Of a stretch of DNA of 64,000 bases, positions 34,048-42,950 are shown piece by piece. Each line of letters opens with the position of its first letter. The first letter of the stretch is position 1. Both the position numbers and the translations under genes were made by a program. This stretch comes from Petrimonas sp964346415 (GTDB taxonomy: Bacteria > Bacteroidota > Bacteroidia > Bacteroidales > Dysgonomonadaceae), in assembly GCA_964346415.1 (NCBI GenBank), contig CAYFUQ010000005.1, forward strand, positions 4,445 through 68,444, read 5' to 3'. The notes below the pieces were generated by a model. That model ran no database searches. It was not told the origin of the DNA and saw only the letters and a program-made list of their open reading frames with translations.

Positions 34048-35349
34048 ATGCGCAAATCAGTTATAATACTATTTTTAGTAACTCATTTATTTGGTATAAC
34101 AGCTCAAAACTATCCTCATCAGAGTGATGTGTTATGGGTTGTGACACCAGATAGTAAAGATTGGCTTTATACAATGGGGCAGGATGCTGAGATAAATGTG
34201 GCGTTTTATAAATATGGGGTTTTACAGGAAGATGTTATTGTTGAGTATGAATTTGGTCCTGAATTAATGTCGGCTGAGAAAAGCGGCACTGTAGTTCTTG
34301 AAGAAGGAAAGGCTATTATTTCACTGGGATCTATGAGTGTCCCCGGTTTCAAAGATTGCAGATTACAGGTTAGGCTTGATGGAGAAATCTATTCTCATCA
34401 CATTACTGTGGGTTTTGAACCTGAGAAGTTGGAGCCATTCACACAGTACCCTTCTGATTTTGTTGACTTTTGGGACAATGCAAAAGCTGAAGCTGCAAAA
34501 TGCCCCGTTGAAGTAACAGAGACATTTGTCCCTGAATATTCATCTGATCTGGTTGACTGTTTTCTTGTAAAGATTCAGGCTTATAAGAAAGGTCAGTATG
34601 TTTATGGCTATTTAACCGTACCTAAGAAGGAGGGTAAATTCCCGGTTGTATTTTCACCACCAGGTGCAGGCATAAAGCCAATGAATCCTCTAAAAGATAT
34701 TTTCTTTGCAGAAAATGGTATAATCCGTTTTGATATGGAGATTCATGGAATCAGACCTGACTTGGATGCTGAAACCTATTCGGAAATAAGTCGCGCCTTT
34801 GGTAATGGAAACAATAGTTATTTGGTAAATGGCTTGGATAGTCGTGATTCATATTATATGAAGAAAGTATATCTTTCATGTATTAGAGCATTGGACTATC
34901 TTACTACAATAGAAAAATGGGATGGAAAGAATCTCATAGCACAAGGAGGTAGTCAGGGTGGTGCATTGGCCTTGGTTACAGCCGGACTCGATTCTAGAGT
35001 TACAGCTTGTTCTGCAAATCATCCGGCTTTGAGTGATATGGCAGGATATAAAGCTAATCGCGCAGGAGGCTATCCTCACTTGTTTACGAAGTTTACAGGA
35101 ATGGATACACCCGAAAAATTAAAAACGTTAGAATATTATGATGTAGTTAATTTTGCACGACACATTAAAGTTCCGGTTTTTATGACTTGGGGATATAACG
35201 ACAATGTTTGTCCTCCAACAACCAGCTATGTTGTTTATAATATTCTGGATACAGAGAAAGAGGCTTTGATAACACCCGTTAATGAGCATTGGATTTCAAA
35301 GACGACAAGGCGCTACATCATGGATTGGATTAAAAAGAATTTGAATTAA
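34048..35349 (+). CDS. Acetyl-xylan-esterase-like (CE7-type) carbohydrate esterase
   Basis: The 433-residue protein has a signal peptide (cleaved near residue 19, ITAQ) and an N-terminal beta-domain (about 25-130). An alpha/beta-hydrolase of the acetyl xylan esterase (AXE1) type follows. The catalytic triad is visible: Ser302 in GGSQGG, Asp385 in GYNDNVCPP and His414 in NEHW. The motifs QAYKKGQYVYGYLTVPK and the DMEIHGI segment fit the family. In this locus it most likely removes acetyl groups from pectin or related glycan fragments in the periplasm; substrate specificity cannot be read from the sequence. GH28 follows after 24 bases. Confidence 0.85.
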   Translation: MRKSVIILFLVTHLFGITAQNYPHQSDVLWVVTPDSKDWLYTMGQDAEINVAFYKYGVLQEDVIVEYEFGPELMSAEKSGTVVLEEGKAIISLGSMSVPGFKDCRLQVRLDGEIYSHHITVGFEPEKLEPFTQYPSDFVDFWDNAKAEAAKCPVEVTETFVPEYSSDLVDCFLVKIQAYKKGQYVYGYLTVPKKEGKFPVVFSPPGAGIKPMNPLKDIFFAENGIIRFDMEIHGIRPDLDAETYSEISRAFGNGNNSYLVNGLDSRDSYYMKKVYLSCIRALDYLTTIEKWDGKNLIAQGGSQGGALALVTAGLDSRVTACSANHPALSDMAGYKANRAGGYPHLFTKFTGMDTPEKLKTLEYYDVVNFARHIKVPVFMTWGYNDNVCPPTTSYVVYNILDTEKEALITPVNEHWISKTTRRYIMDWIKKNLN

Positions 35350-35373
35350 TAAAAAGTATAATATATAAATTTA

Positions 35374-37053
35374 ATGAACAGAAGAATACTACCATTATTT
35401 TTATTGATTGGTATTGTGCTGATTTCCTGCAATGCCAATGTAAAGGACACAGGAGAATATAAATATGCTTATTTATATGATAACCTGCCTTTTGAGATGC
35501 CACAGATAGATGTACCGCAATTTCCTGACAGGACAATAAACATACTGGATTTTGGAGGAGTTCCGGATGGTATAACTCTAAATACAGATGCTTTTGAGAA
35601 AGCAATGGTTGCACTTTCTGAAAAAGGAGGAGGCACACTGATAGTTCCAAAAGGCGTTTGGTTTACCGGCCCTATTGTGTTTCGTTCTAATATCAATCTG
35701 CATTTGGAAAAGAGTGCATTAATTTTATTCTCACCTGATTTTGATTTGTATCCGCTGGTTGAAACTTCATTTGAAGGATTAGATACCAGACGTTGTCAAT
35801 CTCCAATATCAGGTAGAAATCTTGAAAACATTGCAATTACAGGCGAGGGATCAATTAATGGGTCTGGTGAAGCATGGAGACCTTTGAAAAAAGGGAAAGT
35901 GGCGGAAAATCATTGGAAGAAAGTTGTCAATTCCGGTGGAATTGTAAAAGATAATATTTGGTATCCGTCAGAAAGCTCTCTAAAAGGACAGGAGATGAGC
36001 GGAATGAACGTGCCTGATAAAGAACTCACAGAAGAAGAGTGGTTAGAGGTAAAGGATTTTCTCCGCCCTGTCATGGTAAGCTTCATTGAATGCAAGAATG
36101 TATTTCTAAACGGTGTGTTATTCGAAAACTCACCTGCGTGGAATGTTCACCCACTGATGTGCGAGAATGTAATCCTTGACGGTGTTTTTATTCGTAATCC
36201 CGGTTATTCGCAAAATGGCGATGGGCTTGATTTGGAATCATGCTTAAACTCAATTGTAGTTAACAGTAAGTTTGATGTTGGTGACGATGGTATCTGTATT
36301 AAATCAGGTAAAGATGAAGACGGACGAAATCGCGGAATTCCAACAGAGAATGTCATTGTTGACAACTGTAAAGTCTTTCAGGGTCATGGAGGCTTCGTTG
36401 TAGGTAGCGAGATGTCAGGGGGAGTGAAAAATATATTAGTAAGCAATTGTCAGTTTTTGGGAACAGATGTTGGACTCCGTTTCAAAAGTAATCGAGACAG
36501 GGGAGGAGTTGTTGAGAATATACATATCTCAGATATATACATGTTTAACATAGCTACAGAGTCTTTCCTGTTTGACTTATACTATGGCGGTAAATCAGCC
36601 TCTGAGTCGTTGGAAGACGGAGATGTAACGCCCTCGGATGAAATTATATTTCCTGTAAATGAGAAAACTCCTCAATTTAAGGATATCTTTGTGAAAAACA
36701 TCGTTGCAAGAAACGTAAGAAGGGCAATGTATTTTAATGGTTTGCCTGAAATGAATATTGATAACATCAACGTTGAGAATGCATTCGTAACGTCTGAGTA
36801 TGGTGCAGAACTTGCAGAATCAACAAATATCAATTTTAAAAATGTAACAGTGATTCCCCAAAAGGGTCCTGCATTCTTATTCACTAACGTTAATAACTTC
36901 AAAGGTGAGAAGCTGGCATCAGATGTAAACAATAGAAATGAAGCAGTTGCAATTAAAGGTTCAAAAACCTCAAACATAACATTGGATGGTTTTGATAAAA
37001 GCAGCGTAGTAATTTCAGATAATGTTGATATAAATCAGATAACAATAAAATAA
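35374..37053 (+). CDS. GH28 polygalacturonase, lipoprotein
   Basis: GH28 enzymes hydrolyse alpha-1,4-galacturonan or rhamnogalacturonan by inversion. The 559-residue protein has a lipobox LISC (Cys19), a short Pectate_lyase_3-type start (NILDFGGVPDGITLNTDAF), then the beta-helix. All catalytic motifs are present: Asp283 in NGDGLD, Asp304-Asp305 in GDDGI, His338 in GHGG, and Arg369-Lys371 in RFKSN. Residues 160-220 hold an insertion common in Bacteroidota members. It lies four bases from the SGNH esterase gene. The product is probably exo-acting on unsaturated or saturated oligogalacturonides, but mode of action is an inference. Confidence 0.94.
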   Translation: MNRRILPLFLLIGIVLISCNANVKDTGEYKYAYLYDNLPFEMPQIDVPQFPDRTINILDFGGVPDGITLNTDAFEKAMVALSEKGGGTLIVPKGVWFTGPIVFRSNINLHLEKSALILFSPDFDLYPLVETSFEGLDTRRCQSPISGRNLENIAITGEGSINGSGEAWRPLKKGKVAENHWKKVVNSGGIVKDNIWYPSESSLKGQEMSGMNVPDKELTEEEWLEVKDFLRPVMVSFIECKNVFLNGVLFENSPAWNVHPLMCENVILDGVFIRNPGYSQNGDGLDLESCLNSIVVNSKFDVGDDGICIKSGKDEDGRNRGIPTENVIVDNCKVFQGHGGFVVGSEMSGGVKNILVSNCQFLGTDVGLRFKSNRDRGGVVENIHISDIYMFNIATESFLFDLYYGGKSASESLEDGDVTPSDEIIFPVNEKTPQFKDIFVKNIVARNVRRAMYFNGLPEMNIDNINVENAFVTSEYGAELAESTNINFKNVTVIPQKGPAFLFTNVNNFKGEKLASDVNNRNEAVAIKGSKTSNITLDGFDKSSVVISDNVDINQITIK

Positions 37054-37057
37054 CAGG

Positions 37058-37834
37058 ATGAAACAGACATTTATCTTTCTTAGTCTTACACTATTTTTCT
37101 TTTCAGCCTTTGCTTCAAGCCCGGTTAAGGTACTGATGGCCGGTGATTCAACAATGTCAGACAAATCTTTATATAAAGAGGTGACTGACACCGTCAGTGG
37201 TGAAAAAGTAAAAGAACCCTTTCTTGAAAGAGGCTGGGGTCAATTGCTTCCCGAATATTTAAGAGATGATGTCACTGTTGTCAATTATGCCCGTAATGGG
37301 CGTAGTTCTCGCACATTTGTTGAGGAAGGCTTGTGGACTGAGTTGATAAATAATACCGAAAAGGGTGACATTGTCATCCTTCAATTCGGTCATAACGATG
37401 AAGTTCCTACCAAACAAAGTTATACTGTGCCTGCACAGTTCAGACTGAATTTTGTGGCTTTCGTCAATGAAGTTAAAGCTAAAGGCGCACTTCCTGTTTT
37501 ATGCACTTCTGTAGCACGCAGAAAGTTTGATGAACAAGGAAACCTGGTTGCAACACATGATGAATATCCTGAAATTATCAGATCTGTTGCCATTCAGGAA
37601 AACGTTCCTTTGGTTGATCTTGAAGCTATAACTTCAAATTGGCTTCAGGGTTTGGGAGTTGAAGAATCGAAAAAGGTCTTTCATAAACTTCCTGCAGGTG
37701 TGAGCAGAATATATCCCAGAGGAATAAATGATGACACACACTTTAATGAACTTGGAGCCTCTACGGTTGCAAAACTATTTCTTGAAGACGCAGAAAAGCA
37801 GGAAATTGAAGAACTTACGAAATTAATTAAATAG
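37058..37834 (+). CDS. SGNH/GDSL esterase, rhamnogalacturonan acetylesterase-like (CE12)
   Basis: The 258-residue protein has a signal peptide (about 1-20) and the SGNH motifs: Ser31 in AGDSTM, Gly and Asn in NYARNGRSSRTF and FGHNDE, and the C-terminal Asp225-His228 in DDTHFN. The order and length fit CE12 pectin or rhamnogalacturonan acetylesterases, which remove acetyl groups from galacturonic acid. It is secreted to the periplasm, since no lipobox is present. It has tight spacing (four bases) on both sides, so it is cotranslated with GH28 and GH105. Confidence 0.92.
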   Translation: MKQTFIFLSLTLFFFSAFASSPVKVLMAGDSTMSDKSLYKEVTDTVSGEKVKEPFLERGWGQLLPEYLRDDVTVVNYARNGRSSRTFVEEGLWTELINNTEKGDIVILQFGHNDEVPTKQSYTVPAQFRLNFVAFVNEVKAKGALPVLCTSVARRKFDEQGNLVATHDEYPEIIRSVAIQENVPLVDLEAITSNWLQGLGVEESKKVFHKLPAGVSRIYPRGINDDTHFNELGASTVAKLFLEDAEKQEIEELTKLIK

Positions 37835-37838
37835 TAAG

Positions 37839-39017
37839 ATGATGAAAACAATAAGCTACTTGCCTCTTGTTCTCTTATTTATGTTTATAGGATGCGAGAG
37901 TGAGAATAAAACAAATAAATATTATCAGCGGATGGCTGATTCAGAAATGATTCGTAATCCTGAAAGCTGGATGGTAGATTTTTCAGACAAGCTAAAATGG
38001 AACTATTGTCATGGCTTGGAATTGGGGGCGATCTACGATGTTTGGGAAAAGACTGGTATTCAAAAATACTACGATTACGCAGTAAGCTATGCTGACACAA
38101 TGGTAAATGAAGATGGCACCATAAAAACCTATAAGCTGGAAGAGTATAATATTGACAGACTTAATTCCGGTAAAATGTTGTTCCCGATTTATGCAGAGAC
38201 AGGAAATTTAAAATATAAGAAAGCATTGGATTTGCTTGCAAGTCAAATGGATACCCATCCTCGTATTTCTAATGGCGGGTTTTGGCACAAGAAGATATAT
38301 CCCCATCAGGTTTGGCTGGATGGATTGTATATGGCAGGACCATTTCTTGCAGAATATGGAGCAACTTTTGATTACCCGGAATTATTTGATGAGGTAGTAC
38401 TTCAGCTGACTACCGCCTATGAGGATTTGCTTGATGAAAAGACAGGCTTGCTGTATCACGGATGGGACGAAAGTCGTGAACAGCGCTGGGCTGATCCCGA
38501 AACCGGACTTTCCCCTAACTTTTGGTCACGGAGCATAGGCTGGTACATGATGGCATTGGTCGATGTGCTGGATTTCCTTCCAAATGACCATGCAAGAAGA
38601 AACGAGCTTATCCAAATTTTAAATGAACTTTCCGCTAATATAGAAAAGTATCAGGATCAGGAGTCGGGTATGTGGTATCAGGTTACAGATCAGGGAAGTC
38701 GTGAGGGCAATTATCTGGAATCTTCAGGCTCTATCATGTTTATCTACACATGGGTCAAAGGAGGACAAAACGGATATCTTTCGGATGAATATTTGGAAAA
38801 AGGCATTAATACGTATGATAAATTCTTAACCCAATTTATAAGAGAAGATAATGACGGAACTATCTCTGTCACAGATGGCTGTTCTGTGGCAGGTTTGGGC
38901 GGAGAGAAAAATTACCGTGATGGTAGTTTTGAGTACTATATCTCAGAACCTGTCAGGGATAATGACCCCAAAGCTCTGTCTCCTTTTATTATGGTAAGCT
39001 TGTTGCTGGACAGATAA
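37839..39017 (+). CDS. GH105 unsaturated galacturonyl hydrolase, lipoprotein
   Basis: GH105 enzymes remove the 4,5-unsaturated galacturonic acid left at the non-reducing end by pectate lyases. The 392-residue protein has a lipobox FIGC (Cys19) and the (alpha/alpha)6-barrel sequence. It includes WNYCHGLELGAIYDVWEKTG, the catalytic-type motif WLDGLYMAGPFLAEYG with Asp161, and SRSIGWYMMALVDVLDFLP. ATGATG at the start allows two initiations; the first is annotated. It complements the PL1 lyases in the same operon. Confidence 0.93.
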   Translation: MMKTISYLPLVLLFMFIGCESENKTNKYYQRMADSEMIRNPESWMVDFSDKLKWNYCHGLELGAIYDVWEKTGIQKYYDYAVSYADTMVNEDGTIKTYKLEEYNIDRLNSGKMLFPIYAETGNLKYKKALDLLASQMDTHPRISNGGFWHKKIYPHQVWLDGLYMAGPFLAEYGATFDYPELFDEVVLQLTTAYEDLLDEKTGLLYHGWDESREQRWADPETGLSPNFWSRSIGWYMMALVDVLDFLPNDHARRNELIQILNELSANIEKYQDQESGMWYQVTDQGSREGNYLESSGSIMFIYTWVKGGQNGYLSDEYLEKGINTYDKFLTQFIREDNDGTISVTDGCSVAGLGGEKNYRDGSFEYYISEPVRDNDPKALSPFIMVSLLLDR

Positions 39018-39039
39018 TTATTCTAAAACAAATCACGTA

Positions 39040-41343
39040 ATGAACTGCAAAGTATCTGTAATCATATTAACAATCGTCCTATCCTTTGTCGTTGCCCAGG
39101 CTTATCCACAGACACCCGCTTTCCCGGGAGCTGAGGGTGGGGGAAAATACGCTTCAGGTGGCAGAGGTGGTAAGGTCCTATATGTTACATCTTTGAAAGA
39201 TAATGGTGAACCGGGAACATTACGATGGGCTGTAAACCAGAAAGAGGCAAGAACCATATTATTTAAAGTTTCGGGACTGATAGAGCTTGAAAGTCCCCTT
39301 AAAATAAAATATGGTAACCTCACAATTGCAGGACAGTCAGCACCCGGCGATGGAATTTGTATCAGTGGATACGAAACTTCTATTCGTGCCGACAATGTTA
39401 TTGTCCGCTTCCTTCGATTCAGGTTAGGCGATAAGATGAAACAGCCTGTTGATGCTTTTTCAGGTAATAACAACAAAAGCATTATTATCGACCATTGCAG
39501 CATGAGTTGGAGTTTAGATGAGGTGTCCTCGTTCTACGATAATAAAAACTTCACAATGCAGTGGTGTTTCATAACTGAGAGTCTGAGAAATTCTGCACAC
39601 CTTAAAGGTCGTCACGGATACGGAGGAATTTGGGGAGGACAGAATGCTACTTTTCACCACAACCTGTTTGCTCACAACGATAGCAGAAACCCTCGCTTCT
39701 GCGGAAGTCGGTACACCAACCAACCTGAGTTGGAGAAAGTGGATTTTGTGAACAACGTTATTTACAACTGGGGTATGAACAGCGCCTATGCCGCTGAAGG
39801 CGGTAGCTATAACATTATCAGCAACTACTATAAACCCGGTCCCGCAACACACAAGAACTCAAAGAGTCGTATAATCAATCCTTATGCCGACAATGGTGAA
39901 AATAACCAATCATCCGGAGTATATGGCAAATTCTATATAGCAGGAAATTATATGGAAGGAAGCCCCGAAGTGACCGCCGACAATACAAAAGGAGTCAAGA
40001 TGGGCAACTCATTCGGAAAATTTGCTCCGGGAGTTAAGTTGGGTGACATTTTATCAAAAGATAATTTTCCCTTAACAGACATTAAAATTGATGATGCACA
40101 AGATGCATACGAAAAGGTGTTGGCAATTGGTGGTAGTTCATTGGTAAGGGACAGTCACGATATCCGTATTGTTGAAAACGTAAAAAATGGCACATATACC
40201 TTCAAAGGTTCTGCAGGAAGCATGAACGGGCTTATTGACAGCCAAAGTGATGTTGGCGGATGGCAGGAATATAAAACATACAACGGTATTCTTGATTCCG
40301 ATTCAGATGGTATTCCTGATGGTTGGTTAGAGAAGAATTATCCTGGCAAAGATGCAAATGATATTAATGAAGAGGGTTATTCACTACTTGAAGTTTATCT
40401 CAACAGCCTTGTTTCTCATTTGATGGTGGATGCCGAATCCGGAGAAAAACCCACCAAACGCTTAGTAGTTGATAAATCTGGAAACGGAGATTTCAAAACC
40501 ATCCGTGAAGCAGTGGATGCAGTTAGAGCGTTCGATCCTGATTGGATTACAGAGATATTTATTGAAGAAGGTACGTATTATGAAAAGGTAGTTGTGCCGG
40601 ATCATCTTATTGATGTTAAATTAATTGGAAGAGATAAAGATAATACCATAATTTCAAATAATGATCACGCCAATATAAACAACATGGGTACCTTCAAAAC
40701 TTACACATTGCAAGTGAGGGGAAGCAATATAACGGTAGAAAATCTTACGATAGAAAATAATGCATCGGAAGTTGGACAAGCAGTAGCATTACACACAGAG
40801 GGTGATAAAATTATCGTCGTAAATTGCAATATCTTGGGTAATCAAGACACCGTTTATACTGGTGGAAAAGGGCGACGGCTATATTTTCAGGATTGCTATA
40901 TAGAAGGCTCTACAGATTTTATCTTTGGTTCAGCGACTGCATGGTTCGAAAACTGTCTGCTATATGCTAAGAAAAACTCATATATTACAGCTGCAAGTAC
41001 ACCTGAAGATGTGGCTTTTGGTTACGTTTTCAACAAATGTAAAGTTGAAGTTGCCGATAGTGTTACTTCCTTATATCTTGGACGACCATGGCGTGCTTAT
41101 GGCATGACTGTATTTATGAATTGTGAACTTCCCGGAGAGATCAATCCATCAGGATGGCACAATTGGGGTAAGATAGAAAACGAGAAAACAGCAAGATATT
41201 TTGAGTACAACAATATGGGCGAAGGTAGCGATACTTCGAAACGAGTGCAGTGGATGAGAGAAATGAATGAAGTTGAAGCAAAACAAGTAACTCTACAAAA
41301 TGTGATAGGTGAATTTTACGAACTGATTACCTGCAAAATTTAA
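39040..41343 (+). CDS. Bifunctional PL1 pectate lyase - CE8 pectin methylesterase
   Basis: One 767-residue secreted protein joins two pectin enzymes. After a signal peptide (about 1-23) a PL1 beta-helix spans about 25-440, with FPGAEGGGKYASGGRGG, DNVIVRFLRFRLGD, IIIDHCSMSWSLDE and NPRFCGSRY. A Ca-binding-type linker follows (DSDSDGIPDGWLEKNY near 420). A CE8 domain spans about 465-765 with the catalytic set Gln580 (GQAVAL), Gln602-Asp603 (NQDTVY), Asp626 (DFIFG) and Arg682 (LGRPW). The esterase would unmask galacturonate that the lyase then cleaves. No lipobox is present, so it is periplasmic or secreted. PL1 and CE8 both have separate relatives in this operon. Confidence 0.93.
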   Translation: MNCKVSVIILTIVLSFVVAQAYPQTPAFPGAEGGGKYASGGRGGKVLYVTSLKDNGEPGTLRWAVNQKEARTILFKVSGLIELESPLKIKYGNLTIAGQSAPGDGICISGYETSIRADNVIVRFLRFRLGDKMKQPVDAFSGNNNKSIIIDHCSMSWSLDEVSSFYDNKNFTMQWCFITESLRNSAHLKGRHGYGGIWGGQNATFHHNLFAHNDSRNPRFCGSRYTNQPELEKVDFVNNVIYNWGMNSAYAAEGGSYNIISNYYKPGPATHKNSKSRIINPYADNGENNQSSGVYGKFYIAGNYMEGSPEVTADNTKGVKMGNSFGKFAPGVKLGDILSKDNFPLTDIKIDDAQDAYEKVLAIGGSSLVRDSHDIRIVENVKNGTYTFKGSAGSMNGLIDSQSDVGGWQEYKTYNGILDSDSDGIPDGWLEKNYPGKDANDINEEGYSLLEVYLNSLVSHLMVDAESGEKPTKRLVVDKSGNGDFKTIREAVDAVRAFDPDWITEIFIEEGTYYEKVVVPDHLIDVKLIGRDKDNTIISNNDHANINNMGTFKTYTLQVRGSNITVENLTIENNASEVGQAVALHTEGDKIIVVNCNILGNQDTVYTGGKGRRLYFQDCYIEGSTDFIFGSATAWFENCLLYAKKNSYITAASTPEDVAFGYVFNKCKVEVADSVTSLYLGRPWRAYGMTVFMNCELPGEINPSGWHNWGKIENEKTARYFEYNNMGEGSDTSKRVQWMREMNEVEAKQVTLQNVIGEFYELITCKI

Positions 41344-41390
41344 CCCAACTGTGATGGAATTTAGATTAAAATGATAAAATATTGATTGAG

Positions 41391-42950
41391 ATGTCTATGT
41401 CAAGAAAAATACTATCGGTTGTTGTCATAATTATTGTGATCTCAGCATGTAGCAAGGATCCGATTATAGATGAGTCGGGCAAACCTATTGAACCCGATAA
41501 ACCGATAACAGACGAGAAACATGAATATCCAAATCCTGTAGAAGAAATATCCTATGCTTTTCCCGGAGCTTATGGTGGAGGAATGTTAACAACCGGAGGG
41601 CGCGGAGGAAAAGTGATTAAGGTTACATCACTTGAAGATAACGGTCAGCCGGGTACATTAAGATGTGCCATTAATCAGCAAGGAGCGCGCATTGTGATAT
41701 TTGAAACATCCGGAACTATTTATTTAAAATCTAAACTTGAAATTAAAAATGACGATATCACCATTGCCGGGCAATCTGCCTCGAGAGGAGGTATTACATT
41801 GGCCGGATATCCTGTGGAGGTGAAGGCAAGTAATGTAATCATCAGATATATGCGTTTCAGGATGGGAGATGAAGAAGGAGTACTTGTTGGTGCTGACGGA
41901 GCAGATGCTCTTGGAGGCAGAAACCAAAAGAATATCATTATTGATCATTGTTCTGTTAGTTGGTCAACTGACGAATGCTCTTCATTTTATGATAATAAAA
42001 ACTTCACAGTGCAGTGGTGTATCCTGTCTGAAAGTTTGAGATTATCGGGACATACAAAAGGCGCACATGGATATGGAGGAATATGGGGAGGTGTACAGGC
42101 TTCCTTCCTATACAATCTGCTGATACATCATGACAGTCGGACACCCAGATTTTGTGGAAGTCGTTATTCAGGATATTCCGAAAATGAAAAAGTGGATTTT
42201 CGGAATAATGTTCTTTACAACTGGGGTGCTAACAATGTTTATGGTGCTGAAGGTGGTTACTATAATATAGTAGGAAACTATTACAAACCTGGTCCGGATT
42301 CGCAAAATCGAAACAGATTGATACAGCTTTATGCAGATGGAGGAGAGAATAATCAACCTAAAGGTACATATGGTAAAGTATATGTGCAAAACAACTATGT
42401 TGAAGGGAACTCAAATGTGACAAATAATAATCAGAAAGGAATAAATATTCACTCTTCTTTTTCAAATAATGCACCTGGCGTTGGACTGAATGATGTGATT
42501 CTTAATTCAGAAATCAAAATTGGGGAAGTCAAAACATATACTCCAACCGAAGCTTATGAGAAAGTGTTGAATTTTGCGGGAAGCAGTTTGAATCGTGACG
42601 AAATAGATGTGAGATTGGTGAACGAGGCAAGAGAGGATAACCCTGTCTTTACTGGATTAAGTCCGCTAAATGTTTCACCATATCCCAAAAAAGGAATTAT
42701 TGACAGCCAAAACGACTTAAAACCAAATAATGCATCGGGAGAATGGAGTCCGTGGCCTGTTTTATCGTCGTATGATGCACCCAAAGACACAGACAATGAT
42801 GGAATGCCGGATGAATGGGAAATAAAAAAAGGATTAGATCCTAATGTAGACGATGCAAATGGTCGTCATTTGAGTACTGCTTATGACAATATAGAGGTGT
42901 TCTTAAATGAATTAATAGAAAACCAAAATAGAAAATCAATTATAAAATGA
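41391..42950 (+). CDS. PL1 pectate lyase, lipoprotein
   Basis: The longest open frame begins at TTG 41382, but ATG at 41391 gives a classical lipoprotein signal (MSMSRKILSVVVIIIVISAC, Cys20), so I start there (519 residues). ATG 41397 is a further option. The PL1 domain has FPGAYGGGMLTTGGRGGKV, NVIIRYMRFRMGDEEG, IIIDHCSVSWSTDECSSFYDNKNF and TPRFCGSRYSG, and is clearly related to the PL1 half of the preceding fusion. A DTDNDGMPDEWE segment near the end is a Ca-binding-type repeat. An acidic CSKD start suggests surface display. Its last four bases overlap the GH43 start (ATGA). Confidence 0.93.
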   Translation: MSMSRKILSVVVIIIVISACSKDPIIDESGKPIEPDKPITDEKHEYPNPVEEISYAFPGAYGGGMLTTGGRGGKVIKVTSLEDNGQPGTLRCAINQQGARIVIFETSGTIYLKSKLEIKNDDITIAGQSASRGGITLAGYPVEVKASNVIIRYMRFRMGDEEGVLVGADGADALGGRNQKNIIIDHCSVSWSTDECSSFYDNKNFTVQWCILSESLRLSGHTKGAHGYGGIWGGVQASFLYNLLIHHDSRTPRFCGSRYSGYSENEKVDFRNNVLYNWGANNVYGAEGGYYNIVGNYYKPGPDSQNRNRLIQLYADGGENNQPKGTYGKVYVQNNYVEGNSNVTNNNQKGINIHSSFSNNAPGVGLNDVILNSEIKIGEVKTYTPTEAYEKVLNFAGSSLNRDEIDVRLVNEAREDNPVFTGLSPLNVSPYPKKGIIDSQNDLKPNNASGEWSPWPVLSSYDAPKDTDNDGMPDEWEIKKGLDPNVDDANGRHLSTAYDNIEVFLNELIENQNRKSIIK

